Assembly: GCA_007116915.1 (NCBI GenBank)
Contig: SKHQ01000069.1
Span: 1 to 16,349 of the forward strand
Direction of reading: 5' to 3'
DNA length: 16,349 nt
DNA from: Candidatus Methanomethylophilaceae archaeon
GTDB lineage: Archaea; Thermoplasmatota; Thermoplasmata; Methanomassiliicoccales; Methanomethylophilaceae
The translations under genes were made by a program, and so were the position numbers. Within the stretch, counting starts at the first letter, position 1. Each line of letters starts with the position of its first letter. The notes beneath the pieces are model-generated. The model saw nothing but the letters and a program-made list of their open reading frames with translations, was not told the DNA's origin and ran no database searches. Below are positions 6,943 to 14,410 of this stretch, one piece after another.

Positions 6943-7501
6943 CGGCTTCAGCCTCCATCTCGGCGTGCAGTCTGCGCGCCTCCTCTTTCATCTCCGCTTG
7001 CAATATGCCTTCGGTAGCTAGAATCGTGACCGTCTGCGGACCGCTGACGTGATAACGGGATTTCATCCCCTCCGGAAGGGTTCTCCATAAGGCGTCGATC
7101 ATCTCGTTCTTGACTTTGTCACCGGACACGACCTCTACATTGTCCAAATCCTTGGTGTCAGCACCTTTGACGATCATCTCGAAACGGGTCCTCTGATCCA
7201 CACTCTCACGCCCGTACCTTGCCCAGAGTTTACTCAGTATAGAGGGAGCATAACGCTCGTCGGATATCACCAACAGGACATCGTTGCCTTCCTTACGGTA
7301 CTCGGAGACGTCCTTCATCATAAGACGTTCAGGACGTGACCGAAGACGCACGGAATAGATGAACAACGGCTCCTCGGGACGGAGGACGAGGCGGGCATGC
7401 TCTATCGCCCGGGATTTACCCATATCCGCCAGGATGCGGCGGAAGAGCTCCTCATAGGCAGCGGTGCCGTAATCGTCTGTACCCTCCACAGTGAGTTTCA
7501 T
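6935..7501 (-). CDS. mmp17: Methanogenesis marker protein 17
   Basis: Recognised as methanogenesis marker 17 (usual length about 190; here 188 residues), a member of the MCR activation complex. Key recognisable parts are MKLTVEGTDDYGTAAYEELF (1-20), the middle VLLVISDERYAPSILSKLW segment, and the helical acidic C-terminus. It has no cysteine at all, so it cannot itself hold a cysteine-ligated Fe-S cluster; a structural or bridging role beside Mmp7 and McrC is more likely. GAGGG lies a few nt before its ATG. It starts two nt after the mmp15 stop and overlaps mmp7 by eight nt. The marker assignment rests on recognition of the family and on its place in a classic marker order. Confidence 0.85.
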   Translation of the reverse strand: MKLTVEGTDDYGTAAYEELFRRILADMGKSRAIEHARLVLRPEEPLFIYSVRLRSRPERLMMKDVSEYRKEGNDVLLVISDERYAPSILSKLWARYGRESVDQRTRFEMIVKGADTKDLDNVEVVSGDKVKNEMIDALWRTLPEGMKSRYHVSGPQTVTILATEGILQAEMKEEARRLHAEMEAEADV

Positions 7502-7503
7502 TC

Positions 7504-8730
7504 TTAACCCTCTAGGAAACCGGATGACAGCAGTGCGCCGCCCACCGCTCCGATGAATTGGGAGTCCGGAGGGACAATGGGCGCCTTTCCGAGGATCTCG
7601 CCCACAGCGTAAACCATACCGGAGATGAGAGAGGTCCCGCCGACCTGTATGACAGGGTCACGGACGTCTATCTCCTGCAACTGCTGCTCATATATCTGCT
7701 CAGCCACACTGTGACATGCGGCAGCAGCGACGTCGGCACGGGTGTTCCCCTCAGCCAAAGAGGTGACCAGGTCCTGTATGCCGAAGACCGAGCAGTAAGA
7801 GTTCATATTGATCTTGCGCCAATCCCCTTGGTCGGCCAGGGCACCGAGCTCAGTGACCTCCACCTTCAACCGGCGGGACACTATCTCCAAGAATCGGCCT
7901 GACGCACCGGCGCATATGCCGCCCATGGTGAAGTTGTCCGGTATCCCGTCCCTGACGGTTATGGCCTTGTTGTCCATACCGCCTATGTCCAGGATGGTGG
8001 CCTCTCCTCTCTGACGGTCGGCCAGCCACACAGCGCCCTTGGAGTTGGTGGTGAGCTCCTCCTGCACCAGTTTGGCGTTCATTTGCTTGCCGATGGTGAA
8101 ACGTCCGTAACCGGTGGTGCCGATGGCCTCGAGGTCCGACATTTTCAGACCAGCCTCCGCCAACGCCTCGTTCAGAGTTGTCTGGGCGGATTCCAGGACC
8201 TCCCCTGAGCCCGTCCATGCTTTGCCGACTATCTTGTTGTCCACCATGACGACCGCCTTGGTGGTGGTGGACCCGGAATCGATACCGGCGGTTATACCGA
8301 TCTGCCGCTCACGGGCTAGGAGCTCCTTGCGCGACACTATGGTCACCAAGGCCTCCATTCTCGTCAGGAGCTGGTTGGCCTTCATCCTCTCCGTGAAGGA
8401 GTAGGTGACGACCGGTAGGTCGGTGTGCTCCTGTATATAACGGCGGAGCTCGTTCCTGACCAAAGCACCCTCGGCGCAACGGAAGCAGGTCGCTATGAAA
8501 ACCGCATCGGCGTCGTAACGACCCTCGGCCAAATGCACGGCACGAGCGATCATCAACTTAAGCTGCGGCGAGACGGGGTTGAAACCGAAATCCCTGATGG
8601 ACCGATCTATCTGAGAAGCCTCCACGTCAGGATATACCATCTTCGCTCCCACGGCACGGGAGGCCTTCTCTATCTCATACTGCACACCGCTGTACTCGGT
8701 ACCGCAGGAGAGTTGCGCTATCTTTATCAT
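7504..8730 (-). CDS. mmp15: Methanogenesis marker protein 15 (ASKHA activase with dehydratase-like N-terminal module)
   Basis: Recognised as methanogenesis marker 15, related to the ATP-dependent activators of 2-hydroxyacyl-CoA dehydratases and benzoyl-CoA reductases. Residues 145-408 are the ASKHA ATPase: phosphate-1 loop GIDSGSTTTK (149-158), phosphate-2 ILDIGGMDNK (246-255), and the two cysteines that bridge a 4Fe-4S cluster at the dimer interface of such activators, GGICAGASGRF (C273) and SYCSVFG (C313). Residues 1-135 form an extra module with C9 and TCFRC (81-85), ending in a TRMEALV segment like that of dehydratase D subunits. A role in ATP-driven low-potential electron transfer for MCR activation or F430 maturation is inferred. 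The ATG overlaps the mmp5 stop by four nt, with GGAGGG upstream. Confidence 0.93.
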   Translation of the reverse strand: MIKIAQLSCGTEYSGVQYEIEKASRAVGAKMVYPDVEASQIDRSIRDFGFNPVSPQLKLMIARAVHLAEGRYDADAVFIATCFRCAEGALVRNELRRYIQEHTDLPVVTYSFTERMKANQLLTRMEALVTIVSRKELLARERQIGITAGIDSGSTTTKAVVMVDNKIVGKAWTGSGEVLESAQTTLNEALAEAGLKMSDLEAIGTTGYGRFTIGKQMNAKLVQEELTTNSKGAVWLADRQRGEATILDIGGMDNKAITVRDGIPDNFTMGGICAGASGRFLEIVSRRLKVEVTELGALADQGDWRKINMNSYCSVFGIQDLVTSLAEGNTRADVAAAACHSVAEQIYEQQLQEIDVRDPVIQVGGTSLISGMVYAVGEILGKAPIVPPDSQFIGAVGGALLSSGFLEG

Positions 8731-9161
8731 TTCAGTCCCTCCAGAAACTCCTTGACACGGATGACCATGTTACGGGCATCCTCTTCGGTGCGGGGGTAGT
8801 CTATCTCGATGGTCGGTAATTTGCGCTTACGTACTAGGAAGTCCACCAGCAGATTGGTGCGGTGGCATCCCACACAACCGAAGCTGTAAGGGGCGTCCTC
8901 CATGATTATGGCCGCCTCCGCCTGATCGATCAGGGGACCCCATACCGCCAATCTCCCGCGGATTCCGGATGGGACCTCGATGCCGGCGTATTTCAGGCCG
9001 TTCTTGACATCGGTCAGCGTCACGTTCATGGGAGGCATGTCTATCTCCAGGTTGTCCACCCTCTCTTGGATGGTCGCCATAACACTGAGCGGTTCATGTC
9101 CGAATCTCTCCACCAGATCGAACAGTATCAGGCTGTTAGGGGGGTCAATAAAAATCTTCAA
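8727..9161 (-). CDS. mmp5: Methanogenesis marker protein 5
   Basis: Recognised as methanogenesis marker 5 (DUF2112-type), 144 residues. The central FGCVGCHRTN (94-103) gives a CxxC pair (C96, C99), followed by LPTIEIDYPRTEEDARN and a terminal helix. This layout resembles the C-terminal half of 2-hydroxyacyl-CoA dehydratase D subunits (cysteine, then 'iPtieid', then a final 'R-eaF' helix), which fits its position beside the activase-like mmp15. Function unknown. The start is TTG at 9161: a strong GGAGGTG lies six nt upstream, the codon directly follows the mmp6 stop (TGA then TTG), and the next in-frame ATG would remove 27 conserved residues. Confidence 0.9.
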   Translation of the reverse strand: MKIFIDPPNSLILFDLVERFGHEPLSVMATIQERVDNLEIDMPPMNVTLTDVKNGLKYAGIEVPSGIRGRLAVWGPLIDQAEAAIIMEDAPYSFGCVGCHRTNLLVDFLVRKRKLPTIEIDYPRTEEDARNMVIRVKEFLEGLK

Positions 9162-9578
9162 TCACTCCACCTCCTCGCAGAATCTCTGCAGGTCCTTCAC
9201 CGGAATTCTTTCCGGGATATCGATATCCTCGGCCTTATCTCCGCGCAAGGCGCATTCCAACCCTTTCTCGACCAGTGACAGGGACTGCCACTCAGTCTGC
9301 AACTGCGAGAAACCGGGTCGTGAACCGTGCTGTGCACGGCATCTTTTCGGATCTCCCAACGGGAAACCGCGTATCTTGGAGTAGATGCCCAATGGATCGA
9401 GGGCCCGTAGCTCCTGCATCACTTTGCTCACCGTCTCCGGAGGGCCTTCCAAGACCGCTCCGTAACAGGTCTCCTTCACCGTGACCTCATAACCCAAGGA
9501 ATGAACCTTACGGGTTATCTGGTCCGGGGTTATCTCCGAGAGCGGAGATATCACAACGAGACGGGTCTCCCTAACCAT
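9162..9578 (-). CDS. mmp6: Methanogenesis marker protein 6
   Basis: Recognised as methanogenesis marker 6 (DUF2113-type), 138 residues, of unknown function but present across methanogens. The first 60 residues look like a small ferredoxin-like alpha/beta fold (RLVVISP strand, SLGYEVTVKETCYGAVLEG). The hallmark is GFPLGDPKRCRAQHGSRPGF (71-90), with C80 and H84, followed by LSLVEKGLECAL. Cysteines at 38, 80, 109 and 134 could take part in metal binding, but that is not established. The ATG at 9578 has GGAGGAGG about eight nt upstream, and the gene overlaps the 3' end of mmp3 by eight nt. Confidence 0.92.
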   Translation of the reverse strand: MVRETRLVVISPLSEITPDQITRKVHSLGYEVTVKETCYGAVLEGPPETVSKVMQELRALDPLGIYSKIRGFPLGDPKRCRAQHGSRPGFSQLQTEWQSLSLVEKGLECALRGDKAEDIDIPERIPVKDLQRFCEEVE

Positions 9579-11094
9579 CGATTTCCTCCTCCTTGACGTA
9601 AACGTTTTGGCCCTCTTCCAGACCTTCCATCAGACGTTCCAGGTCATCAACGAAGGTTCCGACTATGTTGGTACCATATGGCTCCTCTCCAGTGGGGCCG
9701 TACTCATCACTGCCCTCCAGTCTGATGCCTATCAGACCCGCATGTGGGCGGACCTGGTTGGTTATACCTATCTGAGCCCTCTCCGAGGATTTGAACTCGT
9801 TCTCGGGATAGATCGATTTGCCGCCCTCGGTGTCGCCATCGAAGGTGACCATCGGCAATCCGGGATATGTGAAGTGGACTTTTAGTATACCGACTGGCTT
9901 ATGGTCCAGGCCCGTGACCCTCTCTAGATAACGAACGGTACGCAGGGCGTTCTCACGGTCCATGTGTAAGGCGAATATGCGGTCAGCCTTAACCGCCTTG
10001 GTGACCACTTTGCCTTCGGAAAGAGCCTCGATCGTCATCTCCGGCTCCTGCTCGACGATAATCGCGTCATCATCGATCTCGCCGGTGCGTTCCTGCTCGA
10101 TGCCACGAGAAGCCAGGAACTCCATTCCTTCCGCCTGCGTCATGCCCACTGCCAAGGCCCTATCGGGTACCGTCTTGACAGTCAGATGCTGTCCCTTTTC
10201 AGCGAGATTGAGCAGGTTCATACCCTGCACGACCTTGCCTACCAATGTATGGTGTTCGGACAACTGGCGCCTTTTCTTGAATATGAATATTCGCCCGGTA
10301 CCCTTGCCGGAGGTCCTGACGGTGACGTTGAACTCCTGCCGCACATCGATCTCGCCAGGTATCAGGTGTTCAATGATGTTTTCTGAGCAGGAGATGAATG
10401 ATTCAGCCTTCTGATTGATGGGCAGGGTACCGTCGCGTAGACTCACAAGTAGATGCTCAGCGGCCATTGGCGAGTTCTCTTCCAGATTTATGGTTATGTG
10501 GCTCTCGACGGCCATTCCGTCCTCCAGCACCATATCCATGTCCTCGGTGATTATGGAGTTGGAGCTCGATGTCTCCTTGATTATGGGGCGTATCTCCCTT
10601 ACGGTGTCCGCCTCCCTTATCTCATCGAGCATGTGCCTTCCTTTGGTGATCTTGCCTACCCTGCCGCCACCCGCTCCGTAACGTCCGCGGTGGTTGTGCT
10701 TGGAGAACATCAGATAAGTGGTGGAGCTGTCGAAACCCCCTAGTGAAAAGAACACATCATAGCGTTTACGCATGTGCAAACCTTTGTCGACCTCTATCTC
10801 AGTGGGGAACGAACCAAGGGCCAACACCTTACTGGTGTTCCATCTGACATTGTTATCGACCAGGGAATCGGATATGGATCTCCATATCCCCGCATGTTCT
10901 GAGTCATCAAGACGGATGTTGAATGAACCCCGGTCGAAGACCAACTGATACTCATCGGTCTTCTGACGGGTGAGGTCAGTGGATATTAGAATTGAGACCG
11001 CGGCACCGGGCCGATGTAATTCACCCTCCAGGGCCTGACCCAAGGTGGTGCCTTCCGGGAACTGTTTGTCCTTACCGTTCATCCTGATATTCAA
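9571..11094 (-). CDS. mmp3: Methanogenesis marker protein 3 (UPF0288, cyclophilin-related)
   Basis: Recognised as methanogenesis marker 3, a 507-residue protein reported in the MCR activation complex. The N-terminus has a ubiquitin/ThiS-like opening (NIRMNGKDKQFPEGTTLGQ). Residues 110-160 carry FFSLGGFDSSTTYLMFSKHN and a glycine-rich RYGAGGGRVGKIT loop. The segment 282-310 (HTLVGKVVQGMNLLNLAEKG) resembles the end of a cyclophilin domain, and a similar pattern recurs near the C-terminus. There is one cysteine only (C236, in SFISCSENI). The start is TTG at 11094: GGTGAT, matching the archaeal anti-Shine-Dalgarno, lies just upstream, and the NIRMNGK opening fits the family. An ATG at 11082 would cut the first strand. 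It follows mcrC after 18 nt. Confidence 0.92.
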   Translation of the reverse strand: MNIRMNGKDKQFPEGTTLGQALEGELHRPGAAVSILISTDLTRQKTDEYQLVFDRGSFNIRLDDSEHAGIWRSISDSLVDNNVRWNTSKVLALGSFPTEIEVDKGLHMRKRYDVFFSLGGFDSSTTYLMFSKHNHRGRYGAGGGRVGKITKGRHMLDEIREADTVREIRPIIKETSSSNSIITEDMDMVLEDGMAVESHITINLEENSPMAAEHLLVSLRDGTLPINQKAESFISCSENIIEHLIPGEIDVRQEFNVTVRTSGKGTGRIFIFKKRRQLSEHHTLVGKVVQGMNLLNLAEKGQHLTVKTVPDRALAVGMTQAEGMEFLASRGIEQERTGEIDDDAIIVEQEPEMTIEALSEGKVVTKAVKADRIFALHMDRENALRTVRYLERVTGLDHKPVGILKVHFTYPGLPMVTFDGDTEGGKSIYPENEFKSSERAQIGITNQVRPHAGLIGIRLEGSDEYGPTGEEPYGTNIVGTFVDDLERLMEGLEEGQNVYVKEEEIDG

Positions 11095-11112
11095 AACATC
11101 ACCATCCGTAAC

Positions 11113-11724
11113 TCAACGCTCAGGCATCATGGACTGGATCTTGGATACGATCTCGTCCAGTTTATCTTGGCTGCAGGTAACCCCTCTTACCACGCCGGTG
11201 ACTATCTCCCGAATCTCGCCCTTGGTATCGATATCCTCTTCACGGGGCATGACGAGACGGGTCTTGATACCGATAGCGGCGAAGTCCTCGAAATCCACGG
11301 GGCATTGAGCTACTATGATAGCCGGTATGTCAACGTTGCGCAGTATCAACCTGGCCTTGTATATTATGTGTTTCCGGACGTTGCCTAGATGTATCAGTGC
11401 CACCTTGAATTGCTGTATGCGGGCCGCCTCAATGGGATCCAAACCGAAATACGAGCCGGTGCTGACGTCGGGAGCATCGGCGGGAACGCCGGAACCGGCA
11501 TTGATTACCAGGACGCTGGTGTCTATGCCTTCCTCCCTAAGGGCGTAGGTTATCTCACAGACTGGCTTTGTTATGTGTCTCCTGCCTGGACCCATGGCTA
11601 TGGCCACCACTTCGCGGCCACTCTCGGATATAGTGGCACGAGCGGCCAATCCGCCGCCCGTACCTAGCCCACGGGATTCCCGGCATTCAACGAAACTCAA
11701 ATGCCTTCCAATACGCTGTTTCAA
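11113..11724 (-). CDS. mcrC: Methyl-coenzyme M reductase operon protein C (McrC)
   Basis: McrC is the protein named after the mcr operon and known as a subunit of the MCR activation complex. The 203 residues (family about 200) include the hallmark VECRESRGLGTGGGLAARA (12-30), ISESGREVVAIAMGPGRRHI (32-51), TKPVCEIT (52-59) and LVINAGSGVP (72-81). Cysteines 14, 56, 141 (AQCPVDFED) and 184 are candidate Fe-S ligands. The middle of the protein is homologous to Mmp7. In many methanogens mcrC lies within mcrBDCGA; here it sits between atwA and mmp3, with the mcr genes outside the window. The start is TTG at 11724, inside a TTGA overlap with the atwA stop; the first in-frame ATG would delete the conserved N-terminal half. 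Confidence 0.94.
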   Translation of the reverse strand: MKQRIGRHLSFVECRESRGLGTGGGLAARATISESGREVVAIAMGPGRRHITKPVCEITYALREEGIDTSVLVINAGSGVPADAPDVSTGSYFGLDPIEAARIQQFKVALIHLGNVRKHIIYKARLILRNVDIPAIIVAQCPVDFEDFAAIGIKTRLVMPREEDIDTKGEIREIVTGVVRGVTCSQDKLDEIVSKIQSMMPER

Positions 11725-13346
11725 GCTGAGCCACCATCTTTGAACTGTTCCAGACTGCCGTGCTCAGTGAGATAGCCAACTATTTCCTCGGGCGTGCCGA
11801 GGGCGACCACCTTACCGCCCTCCATCAGGGCGGCCCTATCACAACAGTTCAAGACAAAGTCCATATCGTGGCTAACGACTATAAACGTTTCACCGAGGTC
11901 CCGACGGGAATCGACGACCGCCTGGGCAACCGCCATCTTTGTAATGGGATCCATGGTGCCAGTTGGCTCATCGAGGATTATTATCTTTGGTTCCTTTATA
12001 AGTACCTGGGCGAAGGCTATCCTCTGCTTCTCCCCTGTCGAGAGTTGCTCCGGATATGCATAGAGGATCCTATCCATGTTCTTATCCGGGAATCCGACGC
12101 TTTTCAGAACCTGGATGGCCTTGACCTTTGCCAGTTCCGCCGGCATCCTCATACCGATGCATGTGGTCAGATTCCGCAGAATGGTGTCAAAAGGATATAG
12201 CGTGTATTCTTGATGGAGCATGCCTATGTATGGTGTGGCCCTGCCTCTGCCCTCCTCACCAGTTATCGACATGTCCACGAAGTCATCACCGATGAGTATC
12301 TCGACCTTTCCATCGGTCGATGGTGATATCCCGGCAATCATACGGGATGTAGTGGTCTTACCCGCACCGCTCAATCCAACCAGGGCGAAAATCTCCTTCT
12401 CCTTTATTTCTAGGTCCACACCGTCCACGGCCTTGACCACTCCGCGAACGACAGAGAAGAAATACTTCTTGGCGCCAGTGAGTTTTATGATAGGCTGTCC
12501 GATATCCACGTCGTCACTGCGCACGAAGTCGTACTCCTGCATGAACTCCTCGACGATGGTACCCGGATCTCCAACATCCTTAACGACGCCAGCATCAAGC
12601 CATATAGCTTCATCCGACATCCTTTCGATGGCTTCGGGCCAGTGTGAGGTGACCACCATAGCCATGTTGTCTTCCCTCACTTTTTGAACAAGAGTGTCGT
12701 GAACCATATCCGCGGTCTGAGGATCCAAAGTACCCGTGGGCTCATCGGCAAGGAGTATCAAAGGTTCCTTGGCCAATTGTCTAGCCAGGACTATCCTCTG
12801 TTTCTCGCCACCGGACAAGTCCCGGGCTATATGAGTGGTCCGGTGGGTCATTTTGACCAGTTCCAACAGCTCGATGGACCTTTTCACCTTCTTGCTCTCA
12901 TCCATCTCGTCTCCGAGTGCATCGAAGAGGTTCTCAATAACCGTCTTGTCACCGAACAAAGCGAATGTCCTCTGCAACATGATGGCTATGCGGTTTTTGA
13001 TAGCCATACGCACAGGATCCCTCTCATCAAGGGACCAGAAGTCAACCTCTTTGAGAACGGTCTCGTTGCCACATTTGTTACAGGGAGTCCCCTCAATCGG
13101 CAGTTCCGCCCTCTGGCATTGTTCGCAGTAGTTGATGCGATAGATGATCGTTCCTTCGTCAGGGAAGTAATCCTTCGAACCTCTCAGCATGTGTATGAAC
13201 ACTGATTTCCCGGCCGCGCTCTTTCCGATGAGTCCCAAAGTCTTACCGGATACGATGTCGATAGTTATGTTATCGAGGACCTTGTTTCCGTCGAAGGATT
13301 TGCTCACGCCATTAACGATAATTAAAGGCACTGGCTCTCGAGTCAT
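11721..13346 (-). CDS. atwA: MCR activation component A2 (twin ABC ATPase)
   Basis: AtwA/A2 supplies ATP hydrolysis for reductive activation of the nickel cofactor F430 of MCR. The 541 residues hold two soluble ABC domains. Domain 1: Walker A GKSAAGKS (41-48), signature LSGGE (177-181), Walker B LILLADE (196-202), switch H235. Domain 2: Walker A GLSGAGKT (324-331), a less usual signature LSTGE (435-439), Walker B IIILDE (455-460), H493. Domain 1 contains an inserted zinc-ribbon-like CEQC...CNKC (C74, C77, C89, C92). There are no membrane segments, so this is not a transporter. It is the first gene of the operon; a TATA box about 28 nt before the ATG predicts a leader of only a few nt. The two gene halves are clearly diverged, which is normal for this family. 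Confidence 0.96.
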   Translation of the reverse strand: MTREPVPLIIVNGVSKSFDGNKVLDNITIDIVSGKTLGLIGKSAAGKSVFIHMLRGSKDYFPDEGTIIYRINYCEQCQRAELPIEGTPCNKCGNETVLKEVDFWSLDERDPVRMAIKNRIAIMLQRTFALFGDKTVIENLFDALGDEMDESKKVKRSIELLELVKMTHRTTHIARDLSGGEKQRIVLARQLAKEPLILLADEPTGTLDPQTADMVHDTLVQKVREDNMAMVVTSHWPEAIERMSDEAIWLDAGVVKDVGDPGTIVEEFMQEYDFVRSDDVDIGQPIIKLTGAKKYFFSVVRGVVKAVDGVDLEIKEKEIFALVGLSGAGKTTTSRMIAGISPSTDGKVEILIGDDFVDMSITGEEGRGRATPYIGMLHQEYTLYPFDTILRNLTTCIGMRMPAELAKVKAIQVLKSVGFPDKNMDRILYAYPEQLSTGEKQRIAFAQVLIKEPKIIILDEPTGTMDPITKMAVAQAVVDSRRDLGETFIVVSHDMDFVLNCCDRAALMEGGKVVALGTPEEIVGYLTEHGSLEQFKDGGSA

Positions 13347-13370
13347 GATGATTCATTAACGGTTAGTCCG

Positions 13371-13378
13371 ATTATAAA
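13371..13378 (-). promoter_or_regulatory. TATA box of the atwA-led MCR activation operon
   Basis: Minus-strand TTTATAAT is centred about 28 nt before the atwA ATG, predicting a message starting near 13350 with a leader of about 3 nt. No second good promoter was noticed in the 7.8-kb run of tightly packed genes, so this is probably the main promoter of the whole operon. Confidence 0.6.
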
Positions 13379-13415
13379 AGTTGCCTAATCAAGTGTTTAG
13401 TGGTTGCATACAGAT

Positions 13416-13423
13416 TTTATAAG
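13416..13423 (+). promoter_or_regulatory. TATA box of the DUF4443/DUF2111 gene
   Basis: TTTATAAG is centred about 25 nt before the ATG at 13445 and so predicts a leaderless message. The box lies inside the longer reading frame that begins with GTG at 13400, which argues against that start. It is back to back with the atwA promoter, about 45 bp apart. Confidence 0.55.
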
Positions 13424-13425
13424 TT

Positions 13426-13442
13426 GGATGATATGTACATCC
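13426..13442 (+). promoter_or_regulatory. Palindromic site at the predicted start of the DUF4443/DUF2111 mRNA
   Basis: GGATG-ATATGTA-CATCC is a 5-bp inverted repeat containing the perfect 8-bp palindrome ATGTACAT (13433-13440). It lies between TATA box and start codon, a position where a bound regulator would block polymerase. Autoregulation by the winged-helix protein is a guess. Confidence 0.3.
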
Positions 13443-13444
13443 AT

Positions 13445-14410
13445 ATGGCACTTTCCTTATACAAAACGGAGAAACCAGGTGGACCCATACCGAAATTCTC
13501 TGACTATCATGTATGGAAATGCCTCAAGATAATCGGTAAGTCCGGTCCAGTGGGAAGGAAGAGTCTTTCCGTTGACCTTGGAATAGGAGAAGGTAGCACA
13601 AGGACCATTCTCGACCGACTGGTCGAAGAGAAATTGGTCGATATTAACCGTAGCGGCGCCGTACTTGCACGACGAGGTAAAGAGATTCTTAAAAACTCGT
13701 TGATAGATGTTCGGGAGATAGAGGACGTCGGCATAACGATAGACACCTGTAACACTGCTGTCCGCATCCCCAATATGGCACATCGTATAACATTCGGATG
13801 TGAGCAACGGGATACCGCCATAAAGGCCGGTGCCAAAGGCGCAACCACTTTGTTCTGTCATGAAGGTAAAATCTACTTCCCCGGTGACAAAGATCACGTG
13901 GATATTGAGGTCGATCAATGCCTGAGGAGACACTTCAAGATCAAAGACGGGGACGTGATAATCATAGGCACCGCTAGTGACTATGAGCGGTCGGAGGAGG
14001 GAGCTGTGACCGCAGCACTAGAACTTACGGGGGAGATGAGAAGCAGGAAAACTCTAAGTGATGTTCTATCCTCCTCCGGCGAATCGCAGGAACTCATCAG
14101 CCTGGCTATAGCGATCCATGAACTACTGGGCCGTCTCCCTTTATGTGCCCGCAGCAGGGATAGGTTGGGAGTCCGGATTGAGGATGGTAAGGTCATAGAC
14201 CACTCATATACCGGCCCAATATTGGAAGAAGTGTTACGTCAGGGCGTCATGATCAGGATGAAAGCCCCCTCAGGACCTTACAGCGGCATACCGATCATCG
14301 CCGTGCCTGTGGAGGTCGATGAACGCGTTATTGCCGTAATCGGTGTGGTCGACATAACCAAAGGTGCAATATTCGAGATCATAGAAAGAATGAGGAAGGG
14401 ACTCAATTGA
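13445..14410 (+). CDS. Winged-helix DUF4443 / DUF2111 two-domain protein
   Basis: A 321-residue protein of unknown function. Residues 13-90 form a winged-helix domain (FSDYHVWKCLKIIG, then GRKSLSVDLGIGEGSTRTIL, 38-57, then a wing NRSGAVLARRG), continuing to about 195 as a DUF4443-type region with GCEQRDTAIKAGAKGATTL. Residues 215-317 match DUF2111, a domain of methanogens: AIHELLGRLPLCARSRDRLG (223-242), YTGPILEEVL (255-264), and VIAVIGVVDITKG (295-307). The family combination suggests a DNA-binding sensor. It is divergent from the MCR activation operon and overlaps the downstream DUF6951 gene by three nt (TTGA). Start: ATG at 13445, by TATA spacing; a GTG at 13400 would lie upstream of the TATA box. 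Domain names are recalled from patterns, not searched. Confidence 0.82.
   Translation: MALSLYKTEKPGGPIPKFSDYHVWKCLKIIGKSGPVGRKSLSVDLGIGEGSTRTILDRLVEEKLVDINRSGAVLARRGKEILKNSLIDVREIEDVGITIDTCNTAVRIPNMAHRITFGCEQRDTAIKAGAKGATTLFCHEGKIYFPGDKDHVDIEVDQCLRRHFKIKDGDVIIIGTASDYERSEEGAVTAALELTGEMRSRKTLSDVLSSSGESQELISLAIAIHELLGRLPLCARSRDRLGVRIEDGKVIDHSYTGPILEEVLRQGVMIRMKAPSGPYSGIPIIAVPVEVDERVIAVIGVVDITKGAIFEIIERMRKGLN

Noticed and set aside
11721..13346. ABC transporter ATPase
   Set aside because: Twin soluble ABC domains with the AtwA-type zinc-ribbon insert, no permease or binding-protein gene nearby, and position in an MCR activation cluster.
13400..13444. GTG start extending the DUF4443/DUF2111 protein by 15 residues
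   Set aside because: The TATA box at 13416-13423 lies inside this extension; ATG at 13445 fits the usual 25-nt spacing.
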